A stretch of 64,000 nt of DNA from Paralichthys olivaceus (GCF_024713975.1 NC_091111.1:7952501-8016500); one strand, 5' to 3'; positions 39,600-51,372 are shown, counted from the first letter of the stretch. Translations and numbers: made by a program. Notes: generated by a model from the letters alone, not told the origin.

Positions 39600-39970
39600 T
39601 TGCTTTCACTGTCATCAGTCGTGTCTGGCACATGTGGATACTTCTGTGAACGCCCCTTTATGTGATATAATATTAGCTCCAGGGGCTCGTGCATGCATGG
39701 ATTAAAGAAGAGGAAGATGATGAAGAGGGCTCGTGCTGTATCGCTCTAATTAGGATGTGACAGGAGACGTCATCAAGCTTCTTATAACTGCACGGCGTGG
39801 TGACTTTTTGCTGCCGTTGAACGGCTTTGTTGCGCATTTGACCCCCAATTAGCGCCCATTATGACGCTCACAATCACAGAGCCGCACACAGTTGACTGGT
39901 GTCTGCGGAGCAGTCTATTAAACATGGAGCCTTTTATTCACTTCAGGCTGCACAGATAACACTGAATTAT
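39600..39970. promoter_or_regulatory. Candidate conserved non-coding element downstream of otx2
   Basis: Unique, CpG-containing sequence 1.5 kb past the otx2 stop holds GGATTAAAG, CTCTAATTAGGATG, GACGTCATC (CRE-like), CCAATTAGCGCCC and CATTATGACGC. It is unlike the AT-rich DNA on both sides. Confidence 0.4.
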
Positions 39971-40379
39971 ATGTTTTTGATCATTTCCATCACAATGACA
40001 ACAATTTGGATTTGGCACAAGAGACGACCTGAAATCTTGACCTAAATAAAGACAAGGAGGGTAGATAAAGATAAATAAAAACAAAAAGCTGAAGAAATGA
40101 TGGGACACAATTTCATAACAATTTCATATTTATAAAAATACATAATCTGAGCAACATATGATATAATCTAATAAAAGATAATTCAGTTCCATCCAGTGTT
40201 TCTGACTGAAACAGAGTCTGATCCATGCGTAAAAGTTGATTTTTACATTTTATTCCACAGCCAAATAAAAATAAATTATGCTCCTAAACAATCTAAACTC
40301 TCTAAGTGTCCCCCCAAATGAGTCCTTTAAATATACTCTAGAATCTAACACAATCACAGCTGCCACAGTGAAGTGTGCG

Positions 40380-40645
40380 CAGAGGAGGCCTGGGTCAGTC
40401 GTCCTGCAGGAGGACCCCGGAGCCAGCGAGTATCCATTTGGTTTTAATTAAGCACAAGCGACACTAAAGAGGACATATGGATCCGGCAGACGCGCTTCAT
40501 TAATCCTATCATCGCATTTGAGGATGTTAAACAATAATGAAGAAGAGGAAGAAGCCTCCTCTGGAGTAACCTCACATTTTGTGGACCGGCGCCTCGAGGC
40601 CCGATGCTCGACTTTTCCTCCTCCAGTCAAAAGGCCAGTGTCACT
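40380..40645. promoter_or_regulatory. Candidate conserved non-coding element with a TAATCC site
   Basis: GC-balanced unique block with GGTTTTAATTAAGC, TTCATTAATCCTATC (consensus OTX site TAATCC at 40501-40506) and ACAATAATG. It is flanked by AT-rich sequence. Confidence 0.35.
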
Positions 40646-41954
40646 ATCACTGTGTGTATATTCAATACAAATGAACAAGTTCATAGTTTTAGTTCAATCA
40701 CTGTTATCAGCTTTATTTATTCTATATTTCCTATATTAGATTATTGCTGTCAATTGAATTATTTTAAAACTATTTTACTTTTTTCTCTTCCTCATTTGAT
40801 CTTTCTATCTATTTATATATTTAGCTATTCATCTAAAACATGTAAAGTATCAATTCAATAAAAGCATAAAATCATTTTAAAAAGCTGTTATATGCACCTG
40901 AATCCACATAATTAAACTGGTTGTTTTATATCTGAAAATATTCCAGAAGGGCTTGGTATCAACTTTCAATGTACACAGCTATATCAGCTCACTGGATCAG
41001 TTATGAACAGTCTTTTTTATTAGAGTTGGACCAATTCAAAAGGCCTAATGGGAACAGACCAATGTGTCAGTTCATGTCTGGTAAGATGAAAAGCTCGACA
41101 CAAACATCAACAGATGTCAACGATGAAGAATTCACGATTTAAACAGACAAAGCTATCACCAGCTTCATGTCACCAACAGACATATGGCTGCATTTCTTAA
41201 GAATAAAGAATTAGTGAAAGTACATGGACATTTGAATAGAGTGTAACCGTCATCTGATAAAGTAGGATATGGTCCTGATTTGTCTGCAGCAGCTGCTTGA
41301 ACGATTATCACAAGATAAACTGGGGAGACTTTCTTTCATGAAGACGAGGACACTGGACATATTCGGCCAATTTGTCGGTGAGAATGTAACTGAAGACCAT
41401 TGTTATGCATAAGCATGTGTCCTACATTCCCAGAGAGACCTCGTCTATCACATATCAACACAGCAACACATACATAATTCATCTGCAACAACAAGTCATG
41501 GAATCTCATTTAAATGACTGAAACAATAGTGTTTCTGTGCTCCTGGCAGACTGGCGGTTGAGGGGCAGCATTTCACGACCCTCTCTGTCCGTGATAAGCC
41601 ACGTAAGGTTGAGGGTGTCTCATGGATTTGATAAGATTAAACTCAATGCTTATAAAAAGCTTTGATTGCTCAAAAAACACTATAGATTTGGTATACATTT
41701 TTACTGCTTCAAGAAAACTCATTTAAAAACTTTTAAAAGATTTTTTTACTGAGAAGGTCTGGAGTCGACAAAGAGAAGAAGAGATCTGAGGAAACCTTTT
41801 TTAGCTGTTCATAAAAGTTGCTGTTGTTTTAAATGAAAAAGCTCAGCATGGTGGAAACATACAACCCTGAGGTTACAGAAGTCCAGCATCTCAAATTTTA
41901 AGCACAATAAACAAAAAATTAATGTTCCACAGAGAACAATGATTTCTATGTGAG

Positions 41955-42060
41955 CAAGATTACACAAAAACTACTGGACGGATTTCCACGAAACTTGGTA
42001 GAAAGAAGTGGACCTGGAACAGGCCTCTGTCAAAAATCATAGAAACATCTGATATCATAA
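41955..42060. repeat. Teleost dispersed repeat fragment (ACTGGACGGATTT family)
   Basis: ATTACACAAAAACTACTGG, ACGGATTTCCACGAAACTTG and GTAGAAAGAAGTGG match a dispersed fish repeat I recognise from memory. The copy is short and diverged. Confidence 0.6.
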
Positions 42061-43776
42061 TCTGCACATTAATCTCACCTCATGATGAGGATGACTGATT
42101 GTCATAACTTGAGCCTGTTATGAATGTAAGCAAACCTCTTACACTAGCAAAATATTTAACTTAATGGCATTTTAGTGGTTGTAGGGATTGAGCAGTGTCC
42201 AATCCATATGGCTGGAGGCACAGATTTGAGCCAAAATATTAATATCTCGTAATTTCTTGTAATTTCATGAAACACAGAGCGGTAAAAACACACATATGAT
42301 GCACACTAAAGCAGAAAGCTGATTACAGATTTAAAGAAAATCCAGCATATGTAAAAACATGAATTGCCATTAGGGAATTAATGCTTTACATAAAGTCAAT
42401 GCCTAGTTAACATTTTTTTTTTTTTTTTCTCAAAACATCAATTTAGCATCAGGACCTTACAACTCAGGATTAAGTCAACAGTGGACACTCAGCCAACAAA
42501 GCACTCCTGCCCTCATGAGAACAGACCATTAGCAGGGAAAAAATAAATCTCCTCATAAGAGGAAGATGTTGTAATAACAGATTACATGCATTTAATGGCC
42601 AAATTTATATCGATAAGCTGGAGCTAAAAGCATTTGACGCAAACAGATAATGGAGTGCAGCTTTGTCGAGGAAGCTCACATACGGAACACGGCAATGTCA
42701 GGAAGGAGGAAACTGTAAATTCAGAATAAAATCTAAAATCAGAGTGTTGCCAGTTTACTCAGCAAATATTGATCTTAAATTATTGATCTGGTTCTTCAAC
42801 ACCTGATGACAGTATGACCAGTATGTTGCAGAAATAACCTCAATCACGTCAATAAAACCCAAAGATGAGGACATGGAGCACAACAGAATGTAGGTGATTA
42901 CAAATTGTATTGCTTTTAATTTTGCCTGATTCTGCAAATGTGTCTCATCATTTTACTTTATTCATTTTAATCTTATCTTCTGTATCTTTGTATTGATTTT
43001 GATTCTTTAGTCGCATTTTCTCTTTATCCAAATCTTTGTTGCTTTTAATTTTTTAATTTTCTCAATCGAAAAACATTTTGTGTAAACTCCTGTAGTTTTT
43101 ATTTTGCTATAAGAATAAAACCGACTTTACTTATAAAGTGATAAATGTTGTGATGCAACACAAAAGAAGTATCAATCTAAAACCTTGTATGTGAATCGGA
43201 TAGCTGTCATGTAGCGTGTAGCTGAACTAGCACCAACAAATGTAATGAATTCATCCATAATTTGACAATATTTCATATATGAATGGATATTATAAAAATG
43301 CATTAAGCAGCATTATTGATCTGACATGTTGATATGGATCTGTGGATATGAACACTATAAAAACATGTCAGCGTTGGAAACTTAAACACTGAATGAGAAT
43401 GAAGTTCTCTATGAAGGATGGAGGAGGATCAACTCAAAGAAAGTATTTGACAAAAGATTGTTACAGTATGTTTGATAAAAAGAATTATAACTTTTACAGT
43501 CTTCCTCAGCAAATATATTTCACTCAGTTATCACAGATAATTCATGCTTCCACATATAATTTGAACCCAAATCAAACAGCAATCGTAACATTTTCTGATA
43601 AAATGTACACATTCACAGTAACATTAGATAAAAATCACATTATATTTGATGTTTTTTTGCGCAAGAAATTATGAGAATACTAATAAATAAGGTCAGCAGC
43701 TCACTAAGTGGACAACTAGTTAGACACACAGAGACCTCAACTGCCAAACCTCTCCTGTACTGCTGTCACAATGTAG

Positions 43777-43789
43777 GGGTCAAAGGTCA
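43777..43789. promoter_or_regulatory. DR1-like nuclear-receptor motif
   Basis: GGGTCA-A-AGGTCA is a strong match to the DR1 consensus, in non-coding DNA 5.7 kb downstream of otx2. No functional evidence is available. Confidence 0.3.
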
Positions 43790-45374
43790 AGGGGCCTCCT
43801 GCTGCTTGTCAGTCAACGGTACAGTGCAGGAAACCTCATGAAACCACACACAGGGTTTGTCTCCGGTACAATTAGCGAGAAGTGGGGCACGAGCCGCAGA
43901 CAGGGACACAATCGGTGGGTGTCAGAAGAGGCCTCATGACAACACCCTCCTGATTCCCACTGCTTTACTGACCTTCACTCTGTCGCTCTGGGCAGATGGA
44001 AAGGTAACGCAGGAGAGAAGGACGGATGCGGCGTGTGTTGACAGATGCCTCTCTCCCCGCCTCGCCTCGGCCCACCTGTTAAGGGCGACTGTGAGCTCTC
44101 TGTTGGGGACGCACGGTGGGAGGTGGTGGTCAGGGAGGTGGTGGTCAGGGAGGGGTGGACTGGCACGTGCGCCCCCTGCGGAGATCTGCCTCCAGTGATA
44201 CATCTTGTACCAGGCCGCATGTGTACATGTGGGCCTTAGGTGTGTGGGATTGAGTGCAGGTGGGTGTGTGTGTGTGTGTGTGTTTGTGTGTGTGTGTAAT
44301 GCATAGAACATGGAGTAAGTGTGGATTTGTTCATGGGTCCGTGGATCAATCATATATGTGAGCGTGTTTGGGGGAGCAGGAGGCGTGTGCCCTCGATGCA
44401 CCCCCACAGTCGCCACACGCCTGACCACCTGCTCTGGGATTAGAGAGCATGCGGATTACACGCGTCACAATGGAGATACACAAACACAAATATGCCCTTA
44501 GCCAACAAAGGACACACACACACACACACACACGACAGCCTCATCACCAAGGGCTTTTAACATCTTCAATATTTTCATAGTTTGGGAAATAATGGCTTCA
44601 AACGCAATCTGTGGAGCGTTTGTATTTATGTTGACTGCTGTGTTTAGGTGCACGTGGTGAAGTTGTAATTATGATGACTGTAGTGCAGTTTTATTAATCT
44701 TTATATGTTTATCGTCGAAAGCTTATCACACTGTGGACTTGTTGTTTTACTGCGTTTAATGTGTGTGTGTGTGTGTGTGAGGTGCCGTGCATTCACCACT
44801 GTGACCCACAACAGATCTGCTGTCCTACTTTTCAGTCATAAAAACACAGTGACGTCAGCACAGAGGAACCAGCAGGCGATCCACTCCGAGACAAAACAGA
44901 ACATCAACAACAATATCAGAGACAAAACATAAACACAAACAACTATCATGGGTTATTTAAAGGCCACATGCTCTCAGTTACTACAAGTATGGCCCAATAA
45001 CAGGTGACTCAAAAGACCTTTCTCGACGCAGGAAACATACAGGCTGGAAAACAGGATGTGTCATCTTATGTTGTATAATCACTTCTTAAATCTGTGTAAA
45101 TTGGCAACTCCATTTCCAAATGAATGAATGAACGAATGCATTATGGTCTTAAAAATTCAGTCAAAAAATGGCAATGGAAATAAGCGGAGAAGAAAAATGA
45201 TATATACATAAAGAAATCACGTATAGTTTCAGCACCAGAAATAGAGAACAAGTATGGTTTTTCATCAATAAGTCATTCGCCTGTTGAATCACTTGATTTA
45301 TTACTTTTTGAATAGTACAAGTAGTTTTATCTCTTATTGGGAACAAAAAATATCGCTAGTACTGAACGCTCTAT

Positions 45375-45490
45375 GTCAATAAAGTTTTATTTGTACAGCC
45401 CATATTCACAATTTGCCTCGTAGGGAAAATAATGTGGGACAACCTCAGAGAGAGTCTCACCCTTGCAGCCCTGCCATCTAAAAGAAGACC
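45375..45490. repeat. Teleost dispersed repeat fragment (AGCCCATATTCAC family)
   Basis: GTTTTATTTGTACAGCCCAT, ATTCACAATTTGCCTCGTAG and GTGGGACAACCTC follow the order of a familiar fish repeat. A shorter piece of it lies in otx2 intron 2. Confidence 0.6.
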
Positions 45491-45604
45491 AGGATCCTGA
45501 AGTATAAAGTTCAGAGTGTTTAAGAGCATTTTACAAGTTGAATCATCTCGTTCTCGTCATACTGTATCTCGACAGTCTTACATTTGAGTGAATAGCAGAT
45601 AAGG

Positions 45605-45647
45605 GATGAAGAGATGATGAAGAGATGATGAAGAGATGATGAAGAGT
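45605..45647. repeat. 11-bp minisatellite, four units
   Basis: GATGAAGAGAT is repeated head to tail, the last copy incomplete. Confidence 0.9.
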
Positions 45648-45699
45648 ATGAGGTGAGCTAACAAAGTGCCTGTGGACTTGTCCACATGCGATGGTGGGA

Positions 45700-45960
45700 C
45701 GTTATAAGAGATCTCGTTCCCCGTCTTCCTCGCCTCCTCTTGCCCCCACGGGGTCGGTGGGTTTGTTTTGCTAATGACCCCATCCCGTTATGACCTCATT
45801 CAGTTTGCGCTCAGTAATTGGTGGCACACAGACACACTGTGGTGTCGGGGGAGGGGCTCACACGCCAAGGGGGGGCCATTCCATTGTAAACATTACTCCC
45901 TGACAAATAAGGTATTGTTATTGATGATTAACGGCAATGCGGGGTGCTGCGTGCATGCCT

Positions 45961-45962
<2 letters not shown>
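45700..45962. promoter_or_regulatory. Candidate conserved non-coding element
   Basis: Unique sequence with TTTTGCTAATGACCCC, CGTTATGACCTCATTC, CAGTAATTGGTGGC and TGATGATTAACGG, ending abruptly at a TG array. It was chosen by composition and homeodomain-type words. Confidence 0.35.

Positions 45963-46004
<42 letters not shown>
45963..46004. repeat. (GT)n microsatellite
   Basis: Uninterrupted GT array of 42 bases. Confidence 0.95.
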
Positions 46005-46007
<3 letters not shown>

Positions 46008-46194
46008 GGCAGAGAAAAGGATCATGAGGATGATGTGAGTGAAAGATGAAGCCGTCTCTCTGAAGATGACTTGAGGTGTTACTGAAGATTAACCTCAGCA
46101 TCATGGAGGGAAGTGACAGTGATGAATCTGATAATGTTTGTTGTCATGCTCCATCAGTGATGATGAAGATGATGATGGTACTCTTCCCATGTTC

Positions 46195-46600
46195 AGACGA
46201 GCATGGTGCACTACTTATTTTAATCCATGGAAGGATGTAACAAAGTATATTAACTTTGTTATTATACTTAAGTACACGTTCATGTACCTGTACTTTACTT
46301 ATATAGATTTATTTTCAGGTATACTCTTCACTTATCCTCCAGTTCATATATCAATAAATGTTTTCTACTCTACAACATTTACATGCACTGGGCCACTTGA
46401 TGCAAATGGTTAATGATCCTTGCATTAGAGAAGAGGCTACACTCTGCAAGTACTTTTACTGTTAAGAGTATACTTCAAAATAAGAATTCTTTACTTTAAC
46501 TTGAGGAAAAAAGTTATCGTTGTACTTTTACCTTTATTTGTGTCTATTTATTTGTCCGTTTATTTAAGTAAATTATTCTAGTACTTCTTCCACCAGTGGT
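46195..46600. repeat. Teleost dispersed repeat rich in AAGTA/TACTT words
   Basis: The stretch is built from ACTTAAGTAC, TACTTTTAC, AAGTACTTTTACTG, AAAAGTTATCG and TAGTACTTCTTCCACCAG. These are hallmarks of a fish DNA repeat whose end reads GGTGGAAGAAGTAC on the other strand. The boundaries are approximate. Confidence 0.6.
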
Positions 46601-47570
46601 TGTGATATTTTGATCTGTCTTAATTCATGTGACAAAAGAGATGATGATGATTATTTACCCTTGAAGTGGTATAGATGATAGATGATGTGTTGATAACAGA
46701 AACTAATATTCTTACTTCATTGTCAGTCCAAATTAAGATTTTACTCCTGTTCGATGGTGGTGGGAGTAAAATCTTAATTTAGCACAGTGGTTGCCATGTT
46801 TAGGTGTCGGGCAGGGGGGTGATGGAAAACGTGTCTTCCTCAGGTTCAGGGCCAGTCCAAGATATACACCAAAAATATTCTGAATGGGCATAGACGACAT
46901 AATCATAAGCACTTGCGGATTCAAAACATATAAGGATGTAATAGAACATTCTGACGCAGGTGACTTTACGTAGCATGGAGTTATTGCTGCTTAAATAAAG
47001 TGAAAGATCTCCTTACTTCCTCCACCGCTGCACAAAGGGAATGTCTATAATGTGGAGGATATAGTTATTACCTGTGACAGAAGGAAATAAGTTCCCGTCT
47101 CATCCTCCACCTTCCTCCAAAACTTTCATTTGACTCGCAGATGTAGGCTTCTCCTGCACGGATGGAAGGCGCACTATTCGACTCATAATATAGCACAAAA
47201 TTATACCCTCAAGGTCTGCGTGTGTGTGTGTGTGTGTGTGTGTTCTTAAGCATTAAAAGTGGTTGCGCGTCTCCTGTGAGAAGTGCCTGGGGTCATTTGT
47301 GGGTTTTTCTAATGTGTGTGTCTACATGCCATTATTCAAATGATTTCAAGGCGAGGCAAAGGGGGAACAGGGCTATGCCAATGCATGTGTGTGTGTCAAT
47401 TGTATGTCAAAAACGACACATGATAGCCACCAGTGTTAATTATCTTTCATCATCATCTGTAATAATTACACACTTTACATCATTCAGCATTTGTAAATGA
47501 ACAGCATGTGTTAAGTCTTTATGTCAATGGGTTTGTCAGGTTAGCAGACTGACTGGTGTTGGTGTGTGTG
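46601..47570. other. Non-coding DNA with simple repeats
   Basis: No exon recognised. GATGAT-rich sequence lies around 46640-46690, with an inverted TAAGATTTTACTCC/GGAGTAAAATCTTA pair at 46735-46780 and a TG array at 47219-47242. Confidence 0.5.
46735..46780. repeat. Short perfect inverted repeat (hairpin)
   Basis: AATTAAGATTTTACTCC is followed 12 bases later by its reverse complement GGAGTAAAATCTTAATT. The two 17-base arms can form a stable stem with a short GTTCGATGGTGG-type loop. Confidence 0.8.
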
Positions 47571-47579
47571 TGTGTGGGC

Positions 47580-47642
47580 ATGAGCATGCTGTGCCATGTG
47601 TGGGACACACTGCTCCAACGTCTCGACAAAAGGGAGGAGGCC
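47580..47642 (+). repeat. Copy 1 of a 63-bp duplicated segment beside a TG array
   Basis: It aligns without gaps to 50588-50650 with 51 of 63 identical bases. A TG array lies immediately upstream, and a 72-base array begins about 50 bases downstream. The plus frame is open in both copies (this one gives HVWDTLLQRLDKREEA). No gene was recognised, and no splice acceptor AG directly precedes this copy. Confidence 0.75.
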
Positions 47643-47692
47643 AACGACATACACTTACATGTCCATGCCTGTTTGTGGGTGTGGGCATGTAT

Positions 47693-47694
<2 letters not shown>

Positions 47695-47766
<72 letters not shown>
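47695..47766. repeat. Long (GT)n microsatellite
   Basis: Uninterrupted 72-base GT array. The Cys-Val and Thr-His frames over it are artefacts. Confidence 0.95.
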
Positions 47767-47767
<1 letters not shown>

Positions 47768-47905
47768 ATGCAGGTGAGACAATACTCCCCAAACAACGAC
47801 AACAGAAACAACAAGAAATATTAAAATACACATCTTCTGCTTATGATTGGTGTCAAAAAACAAACACTAAATATATACACATACACCCATAAATACCCCC
47901 CCCCA

Positions 47906-47908
<3 letters not shown>

Positions 47909-47940
<32 letters not shown>
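47909..47940. repeat. (AC)n microsatellite
   Basis: AC array of about 32 bases. Confidence 0.95.
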
Positions 47941-47942
<2 letters not shown>

Positions 47943-48179
47943 ACACATTCTCCTACTCTTTCTAGCTTTTCCGTGGGTGGCACCCCCTCCTCCTCCTCAC
48001 CTCTCCTCATCCCACTATCACATCGGACAGGATCTACTTAGAGTACCACGCCAGAGAGGAGAGAATGGGGAGAGAAAGGGTATTATGACAGCGAGGAGAG
48101 GGAAAAAAAGAAAGAGAGAGAGAGGGAGCGAGAGAAAAGAAGGGCAGACAGGGTATTATGAGAGAGAGGGATGAGAGCA

Positions 48180-48345
48180 GTGAAGGTATTTGGAGTCTTT
48201 ATTCGCCTTCCTAAGCCACGGGCCCCGCTCCCAATCCGATTGGTCGATATGGCCAGCCATGTAAATGAAATGCAAAGCAGAGAGAGACCCTGATTTCCCT
48301 TTGCCAATTCGTGGGGCCCTTTTCTCTCCTCCTCTGCCGATGGCT
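48180..48345. promoter_or_regulatory. Candidate conserved non-coding element
   Basis: Unique sequence following a GA-rich tract contains CCAATCCGATTGGTCG (a palindromic NF-Y-like CCAAT pair), CCATGTAAATGAAATGCAAAG (POU/octamer-like words) and GCCAATTCG. Several factor sites are packed in 100 bases. Confidence 0.4.
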
Positions 48346-48639
48346 TCGTTTCCTTTTATCAGTCTGTCTTCCTCGCAACGTGACGCCTTTCTTCCTCACT
48401 ATCACAGTCTGCCGCCTTCCACCTCTGATTCTTCCGCTCCCTCTCCCTCTGGAAGATAATGATTTGCCTTTTTTTCCTGTAAGAGCTGAACTCTGCACTT
48501 CTCTAATGTTCAGCTCGAAGGATTTAATCCACAGCAGCTTTTTTTTTTATTTCCTGGGAAACTCCAGTGGTGATTAAGCATATGCTCTTTTGCATGTGTG
48601 CGACACTGTTTGTGAGAGAGAGTGTGTGTGTGTGCAGAG

Positions 48640-49260
48640 GCCTATATGTCTCCTCACGCAGGCTGAATAATGCAGGATTTGAGTCCATTAAAAGGTTGTT
48701 AGCTCTTCACTTGCAGGTCTGACCCTTGATGAACTTCTCTACGCATTATTTCCTCGTATCAAAATACTCCAACCCCTCCCTGATAGATAGCACTATACAC
48801 ATCCATGCTAGTGATGGACACCCTCCTCCACCCCTGCAGAAGGAGAGGGTCTGTTGATGCTAAACTCTTCCCAGGGGGTAGAGTACCAGTAATGGGGGCT
48901 CAGGCTGCGTAAAGCCCTGGCTGGGAGATTTAGGTGGCCTGTTTATTTATTTGATTTATTTATTTTAAAGGGTCTAATCAGCTCCAGCAGTGCTTCGTGA
49001 TTTTTTACATTTTTTTTACAGGATGGGACAGGGTGACAGGCCGAGAGACGGGGCAGAGCAGTCTGTCTCAGATTAAAGATGACCACCACAGCTGTAATCC
49101 CCTGTAACACTGCCAAATTGGTATTTCCTCCCCTTTCCCCTGAACTGAGCAGGAGGAGATTGGGGCAGAGAGAGGAAGAGCAGCACATGATGGCATGTCT
49201 CTATAAAACACAGTTCATTCCAATAATTAAAATTAGATTCTAAATCCAGGAAATTGTTGA
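48640..49260. other. Unique non-coding block, possible regulatory sequence
   Basis: Little simple repeat apart from a TTTATTTA stretch. Contains GGCTGAATAATGCAGG, GATTAAAGATG and ATTAAAATTAG words. No exon recognised; enhancer identity is only possible. Confidence 0.2.
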
Positions 49261-50550
49261 GTTGATGCTCACAACGGGAAGATGTTAGGGAGGGTTCAAC
49301 ACGACTCTTTCTGGGCAGAGACGTGTGAGGCAGCGGGTGGATTTCTGAAACATTATAAGTAATGACTGAATGGTTGAGAGAGGGGACAAAATACAGTGGA
49401 GGGTCAGACAGAGGAGGAGGAAGTCCAGAGAGGAGAAGGTGTTTCATAATGCAAACACTGCCACCTGCAGGCTGTTTATAACACAATCCCATGCGAAAGT
49501 AAATCTCACTTTTGAACACTCACAGTCATGCTGAGAAAAAGTCACGTCAGATCAGACAGTTGTGCCTGTCAGGGAATCAGAGTTCAGACTTTCATCCATA
49601 TAACCTTTGCCTCCAGTATGAATCTATTATACTCTGTAGATGCTGGTGTGATGATGTTGATCATAATAACAAAACTGTCAAAGAAACAGATACATTTTTC
49701 CATAAGGTGATAAAAAAAAGGTTGAGCATTAAACTGTTTTGCGTGTAAAGTGATACGTTTTGAAATGTTTTGTGGTAGGGTTGTTCATTTGTTTCTGAAA
49801 AACTTGTTATTGTATTTGTTGAAATCCTCTTCACATCCTGAGAGCCATGAATAAAGTCCTTTGAAAAAAAAAGGAAAAAAGCTGGTGTCTGTGGGCCAAT
49901 CATTTCTTTCAGACTGAGGGGGCGGGATGCATTGTTGCATTTATTTTTTAAGTGCAGCTTGCTCTTGTTAAATTTTCCATGATTACCTACCCCGGCTTTA
50001 ACATGTAGACATTTGACATATGTTTCAAAAACAAGTCAAATGAATCCACACTGAAATTTACAATTACTCCCCTGAACCTCTTTCTCAATCAGTTAAACTA
50101 AAGCCGCACATGATCCCTCACAGGCTTCACCAACACAGCCTGGTTGTTAAAGTTTTATCTACAGTGGTCAGTCACATGTCAGGTTTACTAAATCAAGTTT
50201 GCTTCCTTACACAGCAAAACATATAATGTGTTTTATTATTGTATTGTTATTTCTAGGGGCCATCAAAATCATGATGCAAAATACTTCATCAATATGCATT
50301 AAGTTAGTTTCTTGTATTTCTTGACTTGGAACATTTTTATATTCCCATGACTGAGTGAGCTTCATCTACTGATGAAGGCCACAATGTGGGGAAAAGCTTG
50401 AGGCTTCAAGAGAGAACACTCAAGTTTTATTTTTTCACATATACATCTTGAACTTTAAGGGTTTGATAAAACTAATGCCAGCCCTTTTTCTTACTTACAG
50501 AAAAACTTTCTACTGATGGAATGTTGTGTGACGTTTACCTTATATTAACC
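49261..50550. other. Non-coding DNA, nothing distinctive
   Basis: AT-rich mixed sequence with short open frames lacking motifs or convincing splice context. Confidence 0.5.
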
Positions 50551-50587
50551 TGGAAATGTGTGTGTGTGTGTGTATGTGTGTGCAGGA

Positions 50588-50650
50588 ATGATCATGCTGT
50601 TCAACGTGTGGGACACAACGCTCCAGCTTCTTGACAGGAGGAAGGAGGCC
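50588..50650 (+). repeat. Copy 2 of a 63-bp duplicated segment beside a TG array
   Basis: Gap-free partner of 47580-47642. It is preceded by a TG array ending in TGTGTGCAGG, which happens to look like a splice acceptor, and followed by a CA array at about 50671-50694. The plus frame reads NVWDTTLQLLDRRKEA. Gene content is not established. Confidence 0.75.
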
Positions 50651-50779
50651 TACCAAAACATACATTCTTACACACACACACACACATACACACACCCTAA
50701 TCATCATCCTCTCCTTCCTCTCGTCCTCCCATCAACCCTCTCTTCGTTGGCTCTCCCCTCCACAGTCCTGCCAAGCTGA

Positions 50780-50960
50780 CAGCTCCAAGCTCCATGGAAA
50801 ATGAGTCTCGCTTGCATTACAATCACGCGGGACAGATTCCATTAGCACTATCTGAAATTGAGCGCGGGGAGCAGAGAGCGGGAGGCAGCAGCGCGTGGCC
50901 TTATCAGAGGGAGAGGGTGAGCTCCACCACCGACGTCACTAATCCACTGGGTGGGATTGA
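50780..50960. promoter_or_regulatory. Candidate conserved non-coding element
   Basis: Unique sequence between CA arrays, with CTTGCATTACAATCACG, CCATTAGCACTATC and TTATCAGAGGG. It stands out only by contrast with its repeats. Confidence 0.25.
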
Positions 50961-50963
50961 GCA

Positions 50964-50964
<1 letters not shown>

Positions 50965-51050
<86 letters not shown>
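50965..51050. repeat. Long (AC)n microsatellite
   Basis: Uninterrupted 86-base AC array. Confidence 0.95.
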
Positions 51051-51052
<2 letters not shown>

Positions 51053-51303
51053 AAAGACAACTTGGAGAAGATGCACACAAGGCTTTTCACATACTGCAGA
51101 CAACAGGCATAAACAGTTAAAAACACACAACTATGTATATTTATGCACACACACACGCACACACCTGAAGATGAACAGGAAATGAAATAAACATGAGAAA
51201 AATATATGCACACGCCCACACACACACGCAGTCACCTACATACACTTACACAATCACATATGAAGATAAACAAGAAATGATATAAACATAAGCCAAATAA
51301 ACA

Positions 51304-51304
<1 letters not shown>

Positions 51305-51369
<65 letters not shown>
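51305..51369. repeat. Long (CA)n microsatellite
   Basis: Uninterrupted CA array of 65 bases, directly abutting the CCCTAA-rich repeat at 51370. Confidence 0.95.

Positions 51370-51372
<3 letters not shown>

Larger units (their letters stand above)
40870..45690. other. Gene-free AT-rich DNA downstream of otx2
   Basis: No supported exon. It holds repeat fragments near 41.95 and 45.38 kb, a DR1-like motif (43777), a CTCF-like word at 44169-44182 (minus, 12 of 14), TG arrays near 44260-44300 and 44761-44780, and an 11-bp minisatellite. An AT-rich 93-codon frame at 43393-43674 has no known motif and is not accepted as a gene. Confidence 0.5.

Noticed and set aside
47519..47863. Thr-His and Cys-Val repeat frames over CA/TG arrays (also at 50794-51225 and 54398-54712)
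   Set aside because: They are translations of dinucleotide repeats, not proteins.
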